Source: Semisulcospira habei
Taxonomy: Eukaryota > Mollusca > Gastropoda > Semisulcospiridae
Reading direction: 5' to 3'
DNA length: 64,000 nt
NCBI GenBank assembly: GCA_036245525.1
Contig: BTPG01000004.1
Location: 158,388,811-158,452,810 of the forward strand
Shown: piece after piece, positions 50,246 to 63,214 of the stretch
How the letters are laid out: the number at the start of each line of letters is the position of its first letter
Position numbering within the stretch: the stretch's first letter is position 1
The notes under the pieces: generated by a model
The model's database searches: none
The model's input: the letters and a program-made list of their open reading frames with translations, nothing else
Told to the model about the DNA's origin: nothing
Made by a program: the position numbers and the translations under genes

Positions 50246-51112
50246 ATGTGTTAATCGTAGAAAACGATCCGATATTTATTTGAGCTGTCATGGTTGCGAA
50301 TCACGTACGTTTTCGGTAAGATTCTTTATTGTTTGCGCAGATAGCGGAATCGGCTTTGTTATGATGCGTTTAGTCCAGAAGCTTCTAGCAAGGTCGCGCG
50401 GTCTAGCGACCTTTTATGTGTAACATCAAAGTGACTTCAAAGTGTAGAGCCGCTATATTTTTGTTTTGATCATAGTTGTTTACTGTGCGCGTGAATTAAG
50501 CAGCCCGTCAGTGTGTTTTATGAAAGGTCGTGAACGGCCCGCCATGCTTTTGTGCGACGTCATTACACACTGGGATTTGGGGCTGAAATGAGCAGTCAAT
50601 TTTTGTAGACCATTGTAAGTGATTCTAGAAAATTCTTGTTTTATTATTATTATTGAGTTTCAGTTACGTGTTCCGTTCTGATTGGTTGAGTGGTGTGATT
50701 TCATTAGATTATTCTAGAAAGTTGTTCCACTATTATAAGATGGTGCTAGGAAGCACGTGTGTAAATTGTCATTTATTGACAGTTGTAGGGACACAGTTTA
50801 TCGTAGGTACGTGGCTCGAATAGGGTGTACATTGTAACGGCACAGCGTAACGGTGGTGTACGTTGTATGAGAAACTTTGTGTCGCCAGTGTGGACATTTG
50901 CAGAGGAGACATTGTGTCAGTGTTTGTGCATTTGGGAATGCATTGTGTGGAGATCGCATCGCTGAATTAAAATATTGTTGGAACTGTTACTCCAGTATGG
51001 TCTACATCCTTAAGCCACGTGTGACGGATTGCAGCTGAATGAAGTTTATTTAAAAGAACCTTACGTGCGTACGCCTGGTGTGTTTATCAGACTACGACTC
51101 TAACACGTAACA
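50246..51112 (+). mobile_element. Solo LTR, 3' fragment
   Basis: Continues the LTR from 35129 (the 14 bp ATGTGTTAATCGTA is repeated). Matches to 44428-45289 include ACGATCCGAT, GAGCAGTC, ATCGCATCGCTGAATTAAA and TTGCAGCTGAATGAAGTTTA. It ends CACGTAACA at 51112. No internal retrotransposon sequence adjoins the outer ends, so it was a solo LTR before being split. Confidence 0.88.
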
Positions 51113-51165
51113 GTGTGCCTGGGTGTATGTGTGCCTGGGTGTATGTTTCCCTGGGTGTATGTGTG
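51113..51165. repeat. 16-bp minisatellite, right part
   Basis: GTGTGCCTGGGTGTATG units resume directly after the solo LTR, completing the array interrupted at 35077. Confidence 0.93.
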
Positions 51166-51224
51166 TGCGCGTGTCTGTCTTATCCATGTTTACTTTCAGT
51201 TGATATAATGATACGCTCCCGTAC

Positions 51225-53405
51225 AAGCTGGAATTGCTCTTCGTGAGATGACTAACGTTGTTTGACTTGACTTTGATGTATTATACGCCCCCGTCCAAAC
51301 TAAAATTGCCCTTCGTAAGATGACTAACTTTTTTTTTACTTGACTTTGATATATACGCTCCCGTCCAAACTGCGATTGCCCTTCGTGAGATGACTAAAGT
51401 TGTTGACTTGACTTTGATATATACACTCCCGTCCAAACTGCTATTGGCCCTTCGTGAGATGACTAAAGTTGTTGACTTGACTTTGATATATACACTCCCG
51501 TCCAAACTGCGATTGACCCTTCGTGAGATGACTAAAGTTGTTGACGTGACTTTGATATATACACTCCCGTCCAAACTGGAATTGCCCTTCGTGAGATGAC
51601 TAAAGTTGTTGACTTGACTTTGATATATACACTCCCGTCCAATCTGGAATTGCCCTTCGTGAGATGACTAAAGTTGTTGACTTGACTTTGATATATACGT
51701 TCCCGTCCAAACTGCGATTGCCCTTCGTGAGATGACTAAAGTTGTTGACTTGACTTTGATATATACACTTCCGTCCAAACTGGAATTGCCCTTCGTGAGA
51801 TGACTAACGTTGTTGACTTGACTTTGATATATACACTCCCGTCCAAACTGCGATTGCCCTTCGTGAGATGACTAAAGTTGTTGACTTGACTTTGATATAT
51901 ACACTTCCGTCCAAACTGGAATTGCCCTTCGTGAGATGACTAACGTTGTTTGACTTGACTTTGATATTATACACTTCCGTCCAAGCAGGAATTGCCCTTC
52001 GTGAGATGACTAACGTTGTTTGACTTGACTTTGATATATACACTTCCGTCCAAACTGGAATTGCCCTTCGTGAGATGACTAACGTTGTTTGACTTGACTT
52101 TGATAGATACACTCCCGTCCAAACTGCGATTGCCCTTCGTGAGATGACTAAAGTTGTTGACTTGACTTTGATATATACACTTCCGTCCAAACTGGAATTG
52201 CCCTTCGTGAGATGACTAACGTTGTTGACTTGACTTTGATATATACACTCCCGTCCAAACTGCGATTGCCCTTCGTGAGATGACTAAAGTTGTTGACTTG
52301 ACTTTGATATATACACTTCCGTCCAAACTGGAATTGCCCTTCGTGAGATGACTAACGTTGTTTGACTTGACTTTGATATTATACACTTCCGTCCAAGCAG
52401 GAATTGCCCTTCGTGAGATGACTAACGTTGTTTGACTTGACTTTGATATATACACTCCCGTCCAAACTGCGATTGCCCTTCGTGAGATGACTAAAGTTGT
52501 TGACTTGACTTTGATATATACACTTCCGTCCAAACTGGAATTGCCCTTCGTGAGATGACTAACGTTGTTTGACTTGACTTTGATATTATACACTTCCGTC
52601 CAAGCAGGAATTGCCCTTCGTGAGATGACTAACGTTGTTTGACTTGACTTTGATATATACACTTCCGTCCAAACTGGAATTGCCCTTCGTGAGATGACTA
52701 ACGTTGTTTGACTTGACTTTGATAGATACACTCCCGTCCAAACTGCGATTGCCCTTCGTGAGATGACTAAAGTTGTTGACTTGACTTTGATATATACACT
52801 TCCGTCCAAACTGGAATTGCCCTTCGTGAGATGACTAACGTTGTTGACTTGACTTTGATATATACACTCCCGTCCAAACTGCGATTGCCCTTCGTGAGAT
52901 GACTAAAGTTGTTGACTTGACTTTGATATATACACTTCCGTCCAAACTGGAATTGCCCTTCGTGAGATGACTAACGTTGTTTGACTTGACTTTGATATTA
53001 TACACTTCCGTCCAAGCAGGAATTGCCCTTCGTTAGATGACTAACGTTGTTTGACTTGACTTTGATATATACACTTCCGTCCAAACTGGAATTGCCCTTC
53101 GTGAGATGACTAACGTTGTTTGACTTGACTTTGATATATACGCTCCCGTCCAAACAGGAATTGCCCTTCGTGAGATGACTAAAGTTGTTGACTTGACTTT
53201 GATATATACGCTCCCGTCCAAACTGGAATTGCCCTTCGTGAGATGACTAAAGTTGTTGACTTGACTTTGATATATACATTCCGTTCAAACTGGAATTGCC
53301 CTTCGTGAGATGACTAAAGTTGTTGACGACTTTGATATATACATTCCGTCCAAACTGGAATTGCCCTTCGTGAGATGACTAACATTGTTGACTTGACTTT
53401 GACAT
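51225..53405. repeat. 67-70-bp minisatellite, about 31 copies
   Basis: The unit contains TTGACTTGACTTTGATATAT, ACTCCCGTCCAAACTG and CCCTTCGTGAGATGACTAA. Two unit types alternate: CTCCCG/GCGATT/AAAGTTG and CTTCCG/GGAATT/AACGTTG, plus a rarer one with CCAAGCAGG. Groups of these types recur, so the array has higher-order structure. Long minus-strand frames here are repeat translations. Confidence 0.95.
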
Positions 53406-54490
53406 AAACTGGTGCCGTCAAGAGGTATAGATCCTCATGGCCACCGCAGTTGTGGGGATTATGAGGATCAATGTCTCTTTCATATGGGCCATTCCACTCT
53501 TTGTCGGCGGCAAAGGCGATTAAACTTACAGGACAGCTCGACAGTACTTTCAAATCATGCCCACATGCGTATCGCTTGGAGCTGTCAGGGGTGTCGGCTG
53601 GCTTCTGGCAACACGGTTTTCACTTTCATCGTGAGCAATGCCTGTCTGTAGAGGTTCTTGTTACCATGGTTCCTGTAGGAATTTATGTAGGAATCTTCGC
53701 GACAAAACTGCTACCGACAGCCAAGGATTAAGCCGGCTGACGGGACAACAGCTGGGACGACTAATGACTATAATGAATAAGGTCAGCGGAGGTCAACTGA
53801 TTAACTTTAATCCGCCTAGACCCGACCCTACGGCAATCGATATATCATGCACTCCCGTTGTGTGGTATTTTCTCTTTGGAACACTGGTGTTCTGACAATC
53901 TTCAGTGCATGGAACATTAAACCTGGCCTGCAAACTAAATAGGTCTCTGCGTACTATCCTTGCTGCCTTTGCTAGATGTACAGCTTCGTCATCTATGTGG
54001 GCGCCATCTTGTTTTGTGCGACCTACCACGTGTTTTCGCTCCCAGTGTTTAGTGGTTTTTCGTTGGATGTACTGTGTACTGTGTTTCGTGTGCTGAAAGT
54101 CTGCTGAGTATCGTATAAGAGTGCGTTGATGAGGATTGTATGCTTGTGTTTCGTCGGATCTGGTTGCTGTTTGAGTGGTATCGTATTGAATTGTGTCTGT
54201 CATTTGAATTTTTGTTTACGTCGCCATTTTGCTTCTTCCGCAGCGTGGGTTCGCCGGGCAATTCCGCGCCCTGTTTTCATGTGCTGCGTGCTAGTGTGTG
54301 ATATGTTTACTGTGTGAGTCTGTTTGCCACCCGTGGTTGCATCTGCTGCTTGGTTGTTGTAGACTCGTTCGTGTTCCTACCGTTTTATAGGTTTTCGTGT
54401 GCTCTCTCGTCGACATCTCGCCCTCCCCACTTTCGGCGCCATTGCCCGATCTCGCCGCTGACCGACCGGAAATCAGGTCGCTCACCTACC
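53406..54490. other. Unassigned region after minisatellite
   Basis: It contains a short interrupted hairpin (GATCCTCAT/ATGAGGATC, about 53429-53470). A plus-strand frame of 87 codons (53471-53731, with KLTGQLDSTFKSCPHAYRL) has ordinary composition but no family I recognise. The stretch 53900-54490 may be the upstream part of the following LINE. No gene is supported. Confidence 0.4.
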
Positions 54491-54493
54491 ACA

Positions 54494-54511
54494 CCGCTCA
54501 CACACACACCG

Positions 54512-54560
<49 letters not shown>
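54494..54560. repeat. (CA)n microsatellite
   Basis: CACACA repeats broken once by CCGGCA near the start, followed by an ACTTACTC interruption. Confidence 0.95.
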
Positions 54561-54563
<3 letters not shown>

Positions 54564-54737
54564 ACTCACACGCACACACCCTACTGAACCCTCTTCTTGT
54601 CTTCCTCTTTCTTGTCCTCACAAACAATCATGCTCATCAAATACACACGCCAACAACTGCTATCTCTACGTCGCCACGCCACCTACTGCGCGGCCGGTGC
54701 CGCTGACAGTGTTGCAGATGCCTTACGCGGCACACGA

Positions 54738-55569
54738 TCGCGAAAGAGAGGCCACAGGGGCGGAATTAGCAAAAGGCGGGACTCACCACCACAAACGCAA
54801 CCACACACTTCTTCCCCTTTTCCTATGCCCTTCCACCCCTTTCGCCTCCCCCCGCCCCCTCGATTTCTCCACCTCACTTCATTTTTCTCCAATTTCCTTT
54901 CCTCTCTTGCTCATCTACTGCTCCCTGCTTTTCTCGGCCGCCCTCCTCCCCCTTCCTCCCCTCACCCCCTCCTCCTTCGCTTGCTTTTTCCTCCTCGTCC
55001 CCTCTCCCCCTTTTCTCACTCCCCTTCGCCCTCCTCCTCCCTCTAACTCAGCTTTTTCTACTCCCCTTCCTCCTCTTCCCCCTCCCCCCCCCCTCCCCCT
55101 CCTCTCGCATCCTCTTTCTTGCCCGGTTCTCCTTCCCAGTCTTTTCCTCCTCCCCCCTCTCCCCCCTCCTTCCCCCTTACATCCTCTTTCCCCCCTCCCC
55201 ACCCTCCTCTTCCTTTGTCCTCTTCTTCGTCCGTTTCTTCTCCCTCTTCCTCTTCTGGCTCATCCAACCTAAAACTGTGTCTGTTCAATGCACAGTCTGT
55301 CTGCAAAGATGGCAAAGCCGACGTGATTTCAGACTTCATCCTAGACAATGACCTAGATGTTGTCGTGATCACCGAAACGTGGCTCCGCTCAGCTGGCGAT
55401 GAACCCATCATCGCCAGCGTCACTCCGAGTGGCTACCGCCTGGCCTCCTTCCCGCGTGCTTCCAGAGGGGGTGGCATTGCCATCATCTACAGGGACTGTC
55501 TTTCTGCTCATCTCTCCTTCTCTTAGTCTCTCCCTTTTGCTCATCCCTCCTTTGAATCTGTCGAGTCCG
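54738..55569 (+). mobile_element. CR1/L2-like LINE, 5' part of second copy
   Basis: The leader from about 54738 (CCACAGGGGCGG, then CTTCTTCCCC-rich sequence) and the endonuclease start parallel 11057-11830 closely. The copy ends abruptly at about 55569 in the GTCGAGTCCGTTGCC segment, where the 40-bp satellite begins. It is plus-strand and lacks everything after the first third of the endonuclease. Confidence 0.88.
55250..55526 (+). pseudogene. LINE endonuclease N-terminal fragment
   Basis: Translates to SSNLKLCLFNAQSVCKDGK, DFILDNDLDVVVITETWLR, PIIASVTPSGYRLASFPRAS and GGGIAIIYRDCLSAHLSFS, then a stop at 55524. NAQS and ETWL are endonuclease motifs of this LINE group. It is better preserved than the copy at 11544, where the ETWL tryptophan is a stop. 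Confidence 0.9.
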
Positions 55570-58446
55570 TTGCCACATATTTTGTGAGGTGTGTCACGCG
55601 CTAGCTGTGTTGCCACATATTTTGTGAGCTGTGTCACGCGCTAGCTGTGTTGCCACTTTTTTTGTGAGGTGTGTCACGCGCTAGCTGTGTTGCCGCATAT
55701 TTTGTGAGCTGTGTCACGCGCTAGCTGTGTTGCCGCATATTTTGTGAGCTGTGTCACGCGCTAGCTGTGTTGCCACATATTTTGTGAGGTGTGTCACGCG
55801 CTAGCTGTGTTGCCACATATTTTGTGAGGTGTGTCACGCGCTAGCTGTGTTGCCACATATTTTGTGAGGTGTGTCACGCGCTAGCTGTGTTGCCACATTA
55901 TTTGTGAGGTGTGTCACGCGCTAGCTGTGTTGCCACATATTTTGTGAGGTATGTCACGCGCTAGCTGTGTTGCCACATATTTTGTGAGCTGTGTCACGCG
56001 CTAGCTGTGTTGCCGCATATTTTGTGAGCTGTGTCACGCGCTAGCTGTGTTGCCACATATTTTTTGAGCTGTGTCACGCGCTAGCTGTGTTGCCGCAAAT
56101 TTTGTGAGCTGTGTCACGCGCGAGCTGTGTTGCCACATATTTTGTGAGCTGTGTCACGCGCTAGCTGTGTTGCCACATATTTTGTGAGGTGTGTCACGCG
56201 CTAGCTGTGTTGCCACATTATTTGTGAGGTGTGTCACGCGCTAGCTGTGTTGCCACATATTTTGTGAGGTATGTCACGCGCTAGCTGTGTTGCCACATAT
56301 TTTGTGAGCTGTGTCACGCGCTAGCTGTGTTGCCGCATATTTTGTGAGCTGTGTCACGCGCTAGCTGTGTTGCCACATATTTTTTGAGCTGTGTCACGCG
56401 CTAGCTGTGTTGCCGCAAATTTTGTGAGCTGTGTCACGCGCTAGCTGTGTTGCCACATATTTTGTGAGCTGTGTCACGCGCTAGCTGTGTTGCCACATAT
56501 TTTGTGAGCTGTGTCACGCGCTAGCTGTGTTGCCACATATTTTGTGAGCTGTGTCACGCGCTAGTTGTGTTGCCGCATATTTTGTGAGCTGTGTCACGCG
56601 CTAGCTGTGTTGCCACATATTTTGTGAGCTGTGTCACGCGCTAGCTGTGTTGCCACATATTTTGTGAGCTGTGTCACGCGTTAGCTGTGTTGCCACATAT
56701 TTTGTGAGCAGTGTCACGCGCTAGCTGTGTTGCCACATATTTTGTGAGGTGTGTCACGCGCTAGCTGTGTTGCCACATATTTTGTGAGCTGTGTCACGCG
56801 CTAGCTGTGTTGCCACATATTTTGTGAGGTGTGTCACGCGCTAGCTGTGTTGCCAAAAATATTCTGTGAGCTGTGTCACGCGCTAGCTGTGTTGCCGCAT
56901 ATTTTGTGAGCTGTGTCACGCGCTAGCTGTGTTGCCGCATATTTTGTGAGGTGTGTCACGCGCTAGCTGTGTTGCCGCATATTTTGTGAGGTGTGTCACG
57001 CGCTAGCTGTGTTGCCACATATTTTGTGAGCTGTGTCAGGCGCTAGCTGTGTTGCCACATATTTTGTAAGGTGTGTCACGCGCTAGCTGTGTTGCCACAT
57101 ATTTTGTGAGGTGTGTCACGCGCTAGCTGTGTTGCCACATATTTTGTGAGGTGTGTCACGCGCTAGCTGTGTTGCCACATATTTTGTGAGGTGTGTCACG
57201 CGCTAGCTGTGTTGCCACATATTTTGTGAGCTGAGTCACGCGCTAGCTGTGTTGCCGCATATTTTGTGAGGTGTGTCACGCGCTAGCTGTGTTGCCGCAT
57301 ATATTGTGAGGTGTGTCACGCGCTAGCTGTGTTGCCACATATTTTGTGAGGTGTGTCACGCGCTAGCTGTGTTGCCACATATTTTGTGAGGTGTGTCACG
57401 CGCTAGCTGTGTTGCCACATATTTTGTGAGCTGTGTCACGCGCTAGCTGTGTTGCCACATATTTTGTGAGGTGTGTCACGCGCTAGCTGTGTTGCCACAT
57501 ATTTTGTGAGGTGTGTCACGCGCTAGCTGTGTTGCCGCATATTTTGTGAGCTGTGTCAGCCGTTAGCTGTGTTGCCGCATATTTTGTGAACTGTGTCACG
57601 CGCTAGCTGTGTTGCCACATATTTTGTGAGCTGTCTCACGCGCTATCTGTGTTGCCACATATTTTGTGAGGTGTGTCACGCGCTAGCTGTGTTGCCGCAT
57701 ATTTTGTGAGGTGTGTCACGCGCTAGCTGTGTTGCCACATATTTTGTGAGGTGTGTCACGCGCTAGCTGTGTTGCCACATTATTTGTGAGGTGTGTCACG
57801 CGCTAGCTGTGTTGCCACATATTTTGTGAGGTATGTCACGCGCTAGCTGTGTTGCCACATATTTTGTGAGCTGTGTCACGCGCTAGATGTGTTGCCGCAT
57901 ATTTTGTGAGCTGTGTCATGCGCTAGCTGTGTTGCCACATATTTTTTTAGCTGTGTCACGCGCTAGCTGTGTTGCCACATATTTTGTGAGCTGTGTCACG
58001 CGTTAGCTGTGTTGCCACATATTTTGTGAGCTGTGTCACGCGCTAGCTGTGTTGCCACATATTTTGTGAGGTGTGTCACGCGCTAGCTGTGTTGCCACAT
58101 ATTTTGTGAGCTGTGTCACGCGCTAGCTGTGTTGCCACATATTTTGTGAGGTGTGTCACGCGCTAGCTGTGTTGCCAAAAATATTTTGTGAGCTGTGTCA
58201 CGCGCTAGCTGTGTTGCCGCATATTTTGTGAGCTGTGTCACGCGCTAGCTGTGTTGCCGCATATTTTGTGAGCTGTGTCACGCGCTAGCTGTGTTGCCAC
58301 ATATTTTGTGAGCTGTGTCACGCGCTAGCTGTGTTGCCACATATTTTGTGAGCTGTGTCACGCGCTAGCTGTGTTGCCGCATATTTTGTGAGCTGTGTCA
58401 CGCGCTAGCTGTGTTGCCGCATATTTTGTGAGCTGTGTCACGCGCT

Positions 58447-58600
58447 ATGTGGCAACACAGCTAGCGCGTGACACAGCTCACAAAATATGTGGCAACACAG
58501 CTAGCGCGTGACATAGCTCACACAATATGTGGCAACACAGCTAGCGCGTGACACAGCTCACAAAATATGCGGCAACACCAGCTAGCGCGTGACACAGCTT
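58447..58600 (-). repeat. Inverted satellite block 1
   Basis: 154 bp of satellite units in reverse orientation (ATGTGGCAACACAGCTAGCG onward), with one CACCAGCT variant of 41 bp. It joins forward units at ...GCGCT/ATGTGG and ...CAGCTT/ACATAT. Confidence 0.95.
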
Positions 58601-59292
58601 ACATATTTTGTGAGCTGTGTCACGCGCTAACTGTGTTGCCACATATTTTGTGAGCTGTGTCACGCGCAAGCTGTGTTGCCACATATTTTGTGAGCTGTGT
58701 CACGCGCTAGCTGTGTTGCCACATACTTTGTGAGCTGCGTCACGCGCTAGCTCTGTTGCCACATATTTTGTGAGCTGTGTCACGCGCTACCTGTGTTGCC
58801 GCATATTTTGTGAGCTGTGTCACGCGCTAGCTGTGTTGCCGCATATTTTGTGAGCTGTGTCACGCGCTAGCTGTGTTGCCGCATATTTTGTGAGCTGTGT
58901 CACGCGCTAGCTGTGTTGCCACATATTTTGTGAGCTGCGTCACGCGCTAGCTGTGTTGCCACATATTTTGTGAGCTGAGTCACGCGCTAGCTGTGTTGCC
59001 ACATATTTTGTGAGTCACGCGCTAGCTGTGTTGCCACATATTTTGTGAGCTGTGTCATGCGCTAGCTGTGTTGCCACATATTGTCACGCGCTAGCTGTGT
59101 TGCCACATATTTTGTGAGCTGCGTCACGCGCTAGCTGTGTTGCCACATATTTTGTGAGGTGTGTCACGCGCTAGCTGTGTTGCCACATATTTTGTGAGCT
59201 GTGTCACGCGCTAGCTGTGTTGCCACATATTTTGTGAGCTGTGTCACGCGCTAGCTGTGTTGCCGCATATTTTGTGAGCTGTGTCACGTGCT

Positions 59293-59446
59293 ATGTGGCA
59301 ACACAGCTAGCGCGTGACACAGCTCACAAAATATGTGGCAACACAGCTAGCGCGTGACATAGCTCACACAATATGTGGCAACACAGCTAGCGCGTGACAC
59401 AGCTCACAAAATATGCGGCAACACCAGCTAGCGCGTGACACAGCTT
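59293..59446 (-). repeat. Inverted satellite block 2
   Basis: The same 154-bp inverted structure and the same CACCAGCT variant as block 1. The preceding forward unit reads GTCACGTGCT, as at block 4. Confidence 0.95.
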
Positions 59447-61356
59447 ACATATTTTGTGAGCTGTGTCACGCGCTAGCTGTGTTGCCACATATTTTGTGAG
59501 CTGTGTCACGCGCTAGCTGTGTTGCCGCATATTTTGTGAGCTGTGTCACGCGCTAGCTGTGTTGCCGCATATTTTGTGAGCTGTGTCACGCGCTAGCTGT
59601 GTTCCCACATATTTTGTGAGCTGTGACACGCGCTAGCTGTGTTCCCACATATTTTGTGAGCTGTGTCACGCGCTAGCTGTGTTGCCACATATTTTGTGAG
59701 CTGTGTCACGCGCTAGCTGTGTTGCCGCATATTTTTTGAGCTGTGTCACGCGCTATCTGTGTTGCCGCATATTTTGTGAGCTGCGTCACGCGCTAGCTGT
59801 GTTGCCACATATTTTGTGAGCTGCGTCACGCGCTAGCTGTGTTGCCACATATTTTGTGAGCTGCGTCACGCGCTAGCTGTGTTGCCACATATTTTGTGAG
59901 CTGCGTCACGGGCTAGCTGTGTTGCCACATATTTTGTGAGCTGCGTCATGCGCTAGCTGTGTTGCCACATATTTTGTGAGCTGTGTCACGCGCTAGCTGT
60001 GTTGCCACATATTTTGTGAGCTGCGTCACGCGCTAGCTGTGTTGCCACATATTTTGTGAGGTGTGTCACGCGCTAGCTGTGTTGCCACATATTTTGTGAG
60101 GTGTGTCACGCGCTAGCTGTGTTGCCACATATTTTGTGAGGTGTGTCACGCGCTAGCTGTGTTTCCGCATATATTGTGAGGTGTGTCACGCGCTAGCTGT
60201 GTTGCCACATATTTTGTGAGGTGTGTCACGCGCTAGCTGTGTTGCCACATATTTTGTGAGGTGTGTCACGCGCTAGCTGTGTTGCCACATATTTTGTGAG
60301 CTGTGTCACGCGCTAGCTGTGTTGCCACATATTTTGTGAGGTGTGTCACGCGCTAGCTGTGTTGCCACATATTTTGTGAGGTGTGTCACGCGCTAGCTGT
60401 GTTGCCGCATATTTTGTGAGCTGTGTCACGCGTTAGCTGTGTTGCCGCATATTTTGTGAGCTGTGTCACGCGCTAGCTGTGTTGCCACATATTTTGTGAG
60501 CTGTGTCACGCGCTAGCTGTGTTGCCACATATTTTGTGAGCTGTCTCACGCGCTATCTGTGTTGCCACATATTTTGTGAAGTGTGTCACGCGCTAGCTGT
60601 GTTGCCACATATTTTGTGAGGTGTGTCACGCGCTAGCTGTGTTGCCACATATTTTGTGAGGTGTGTCACGCGCTAGCTGTGTTGCCACATTATTTGTGAG
60701 GTGTGTCACGCGCTAGCTGTGTTGCCACATATTTTGTGAGGTATGTCACGCGCTAGCTGTGTTGCCTCATATTTTGTGAGCTGTGTCACGCGCTAGCTGT
60801 GTTGCCGCATATTTTGTGAGCTGTGTCACGCGCTAGCTGTGTTGCCACATATTTTTTGAGCTGTGTCACGCGCTAGCTGTGTTGCCACATATTTTGTGAG
60901 CTGTGTCGCGCGTTAGCTGTGTTGCCACATATTTTGTGAGCTGTGTCACGCGCTAGCTGTGTTGCCACATATTTTGTGAGGTGTGTCACGCGCTAGCTGT
61001 GTTGCCACATATTTTGTGAGCTGTGTCACGCGCTAGCTGTGTTGCCACATATTTTGTGAGGTGTGTTACGCGCTAGCTGTGTTGCCAAAAATATTTTGTG
61101 AGCTGTGTCACGCGCTAGCTGTGTTGCCGCATATTTTGTGAGCTGTGTCACGCGCTAGCTGTGTTGCCGCATATTTTGTGAGCTGTGTCACGCGCTAGCT
61201 GTGTTGCCACATATTTTGTGAGCTGTGTCACGCGCTAGCTGTGTTGCCACATATTTTGTGAGCTGTGTCACGCGCTAGCTGTGTTGCCGCATATTTTGTG
61301 AGCTGTGTCACGCGCTAGCTGTGTTGCCGCATATTTTGTGAGCTGTGTCACGCGCT

Positions 61357-61510
61357 ATGTGGCAACACAGCTAGCGCGTGACACAGCTCACAAAATATGT
61401 GGCAACACAGCTAGCGCGTGACGTAGCTCACACAATATGTGGCAACACAGCTAGCGCGTGACACAGCTCACAAAATATGCGGCAACACCAGCTAGCGCGT
61501 GACACAGCTT
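61357..61510 (-). repeat. Inverted satellite block 3
   Basis: The same 154-bp structure as block 1, with one change (GACGTAGC for GACATAGC). It lies about 271 bp after a GCCAAAAATATT marker, as block 1 does. Confidence 0.95.
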
Positions 61511-63060
61511 ACATATTTTGTGAGCTGTGTCACGTGCTAGCTGTGTTGCCACATATTTTGTGAGCTGTGTCACGCGCTAGCTGTGTTGCCACATATTTTG
61601 TGAGCTGTGTCACGCGCTAGCTGTGTTGCCACATATTTTGTGAGCTGCGTCACGCGCTAGCTCTGTTGCCACATATTTTGTGAGCTGTGTCACGCGCTAG
61701 CTGTGTTGCCGCATATTTTGTGAGCTGTGTCACGCGCTAGCTGTGTTGCCACATATTTTGTGAGCTGTGTCACGCGCTACCTGTGTTGCCACATATTTTG
61801 TGAGCTGCGTCACGCGCTAGCTCTGTTGCCACATATTTTGTGAGCTGTGTCACGCGCTAGCTGTGTTGCCGCATATTTTGTGAGCTGTGTCACGCGCTAG
61901 CTGTGTTGCCGCATATTTTGTGAGCTGCGTCACGCGCTAGCTGTGTTGCCACATATTTTGTGAGGTGTGTCACGCGCTAGCTGTGTTGCCACATATTTTG
62001 TGAGGTGTGTCACGCGCTAGCTGTGTTGCCACATATTTTGTGAGGTGTGTCACGCGCTAGCTGTGTTGCCGCATATTTTGTGAGCTGTGTCACGCGCTAG
62101 CTTTGTTTCCGAATATTTTGTGAGCTGTGTCACGCGCTAGCTGTGTTGCCACATATTTTGTGAACTGTGTCACGCGCTAGCTGTGATGCCACATATTTTG
62201 TGAGCTGTGTCACGCGCTAGCTGTGTTGCCGCATATTTTGTGAGCTGTGTCACGCGCTAGCTGTGTTGCCGCATATTTTGTGAGCAGTGTCACGCGCTAG
62301 CTGTGTTGCCACATATTTTGTGAGGTGTGTCACGCGCTAGCTGTGTTGCCACATATTTTGTGAGCTGTGTCACGCGCTAGCTGTGTTGCCACATATTTTG
62401 TGAGCTGTGTCACGCGCTAGCTGTGTTGCCAAAAATATTCTGTGAGCTGTGTCACGCGCTAGCTGTGTTGCCGCATATTTTGTGAGCTGTGTCACGCGCT
62501 AGCTGTGTTGCCGCATATTTTGTGAGGTGTGTCACGCGCTAGCTGTGTTGCCGCATATTTTGTGAGGTGTGTCACGCGCTAGCTGTGTTGCCACATATTT
62601 TGTGAGCTGTGTCAGGCGCTAGCTGTGTTGCCACATATTTTGTGAGGTGTGTCACGCGCTAGCTGTGTTGCCACATATTTTGTGAGGTGTGTCACGCGCT
62701 AGCTGTGTTGCCACATATTTTGTGAGGTGTGTCACGCGCTAGCTGTGTTGCCACATATTTTGTGAGGTGTGTCACGCGCTAGCTGTGTTGCCACATATTT
62801 TGTGAGCTGAGTCACGCGCTAGCTGTGTTGCCGCATATTTTGTGAGGTGTGTCACGCGCTAGCTGTGTTGCCGCATATATTGTGAGGTGTGTCACGCGCT
62901 AGCTGTGTTGCCACATATTTTGTGAACTGTGTCACGCGCTAGCTGTGTTGCCACATATTTTGTGAGCTGTGTCACGCGCTAGCTGTGTTGCCACATATTT
63001 TGTGAGCTGTGTCACGCGCTAGCTGTGTTGCCGCATATTTTGTGAGCTGTGTCACGTGCT

Positions 63061-63214
63061 ATGTGGCAACACAGCTAGCGCGTGACACAGCTCACAAAAT
63101 ATGTGGCAACACAGCTAGCGCGTGACATAGCTCACACAATATGTGGCAACACAGCTAGCGCGTGACACAGCTCACAAAATATGCGGCAACACCAGCTAGC
63201 GCGTGACACAGCTT
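63061..63214 (-). repeat. Inverted satellite block 4
   Basis: The same 154-bp structure; like block 2 it follows GTCACGTGCT. Confidence 0.95.

Noticed and set aside
44428..51112. A single complete LTR retrotransposon with LTRs at 44428 and 50246
   Set aside because: The right LTR is missing its first bases there; these are found at 35078, and target duplications show the right LTR is a separate, split solo LTR. The two LTRs also differ too much for one insertion.
51281..53221. Repeated minus-strand peptide with YIKVKSTTLVISRRA
   Set aside because: It is a translation of the 67-70-bp minisatellite with shifting frames; there is no unique sequence at either end.
54494..55272. A 291-codon Ser/Pro/Leu-rich frame as a host protein
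   Set aside because: It crosses a CA microsatellite and the pyrimidine-rich LINE leader; the composition explains the open frame.
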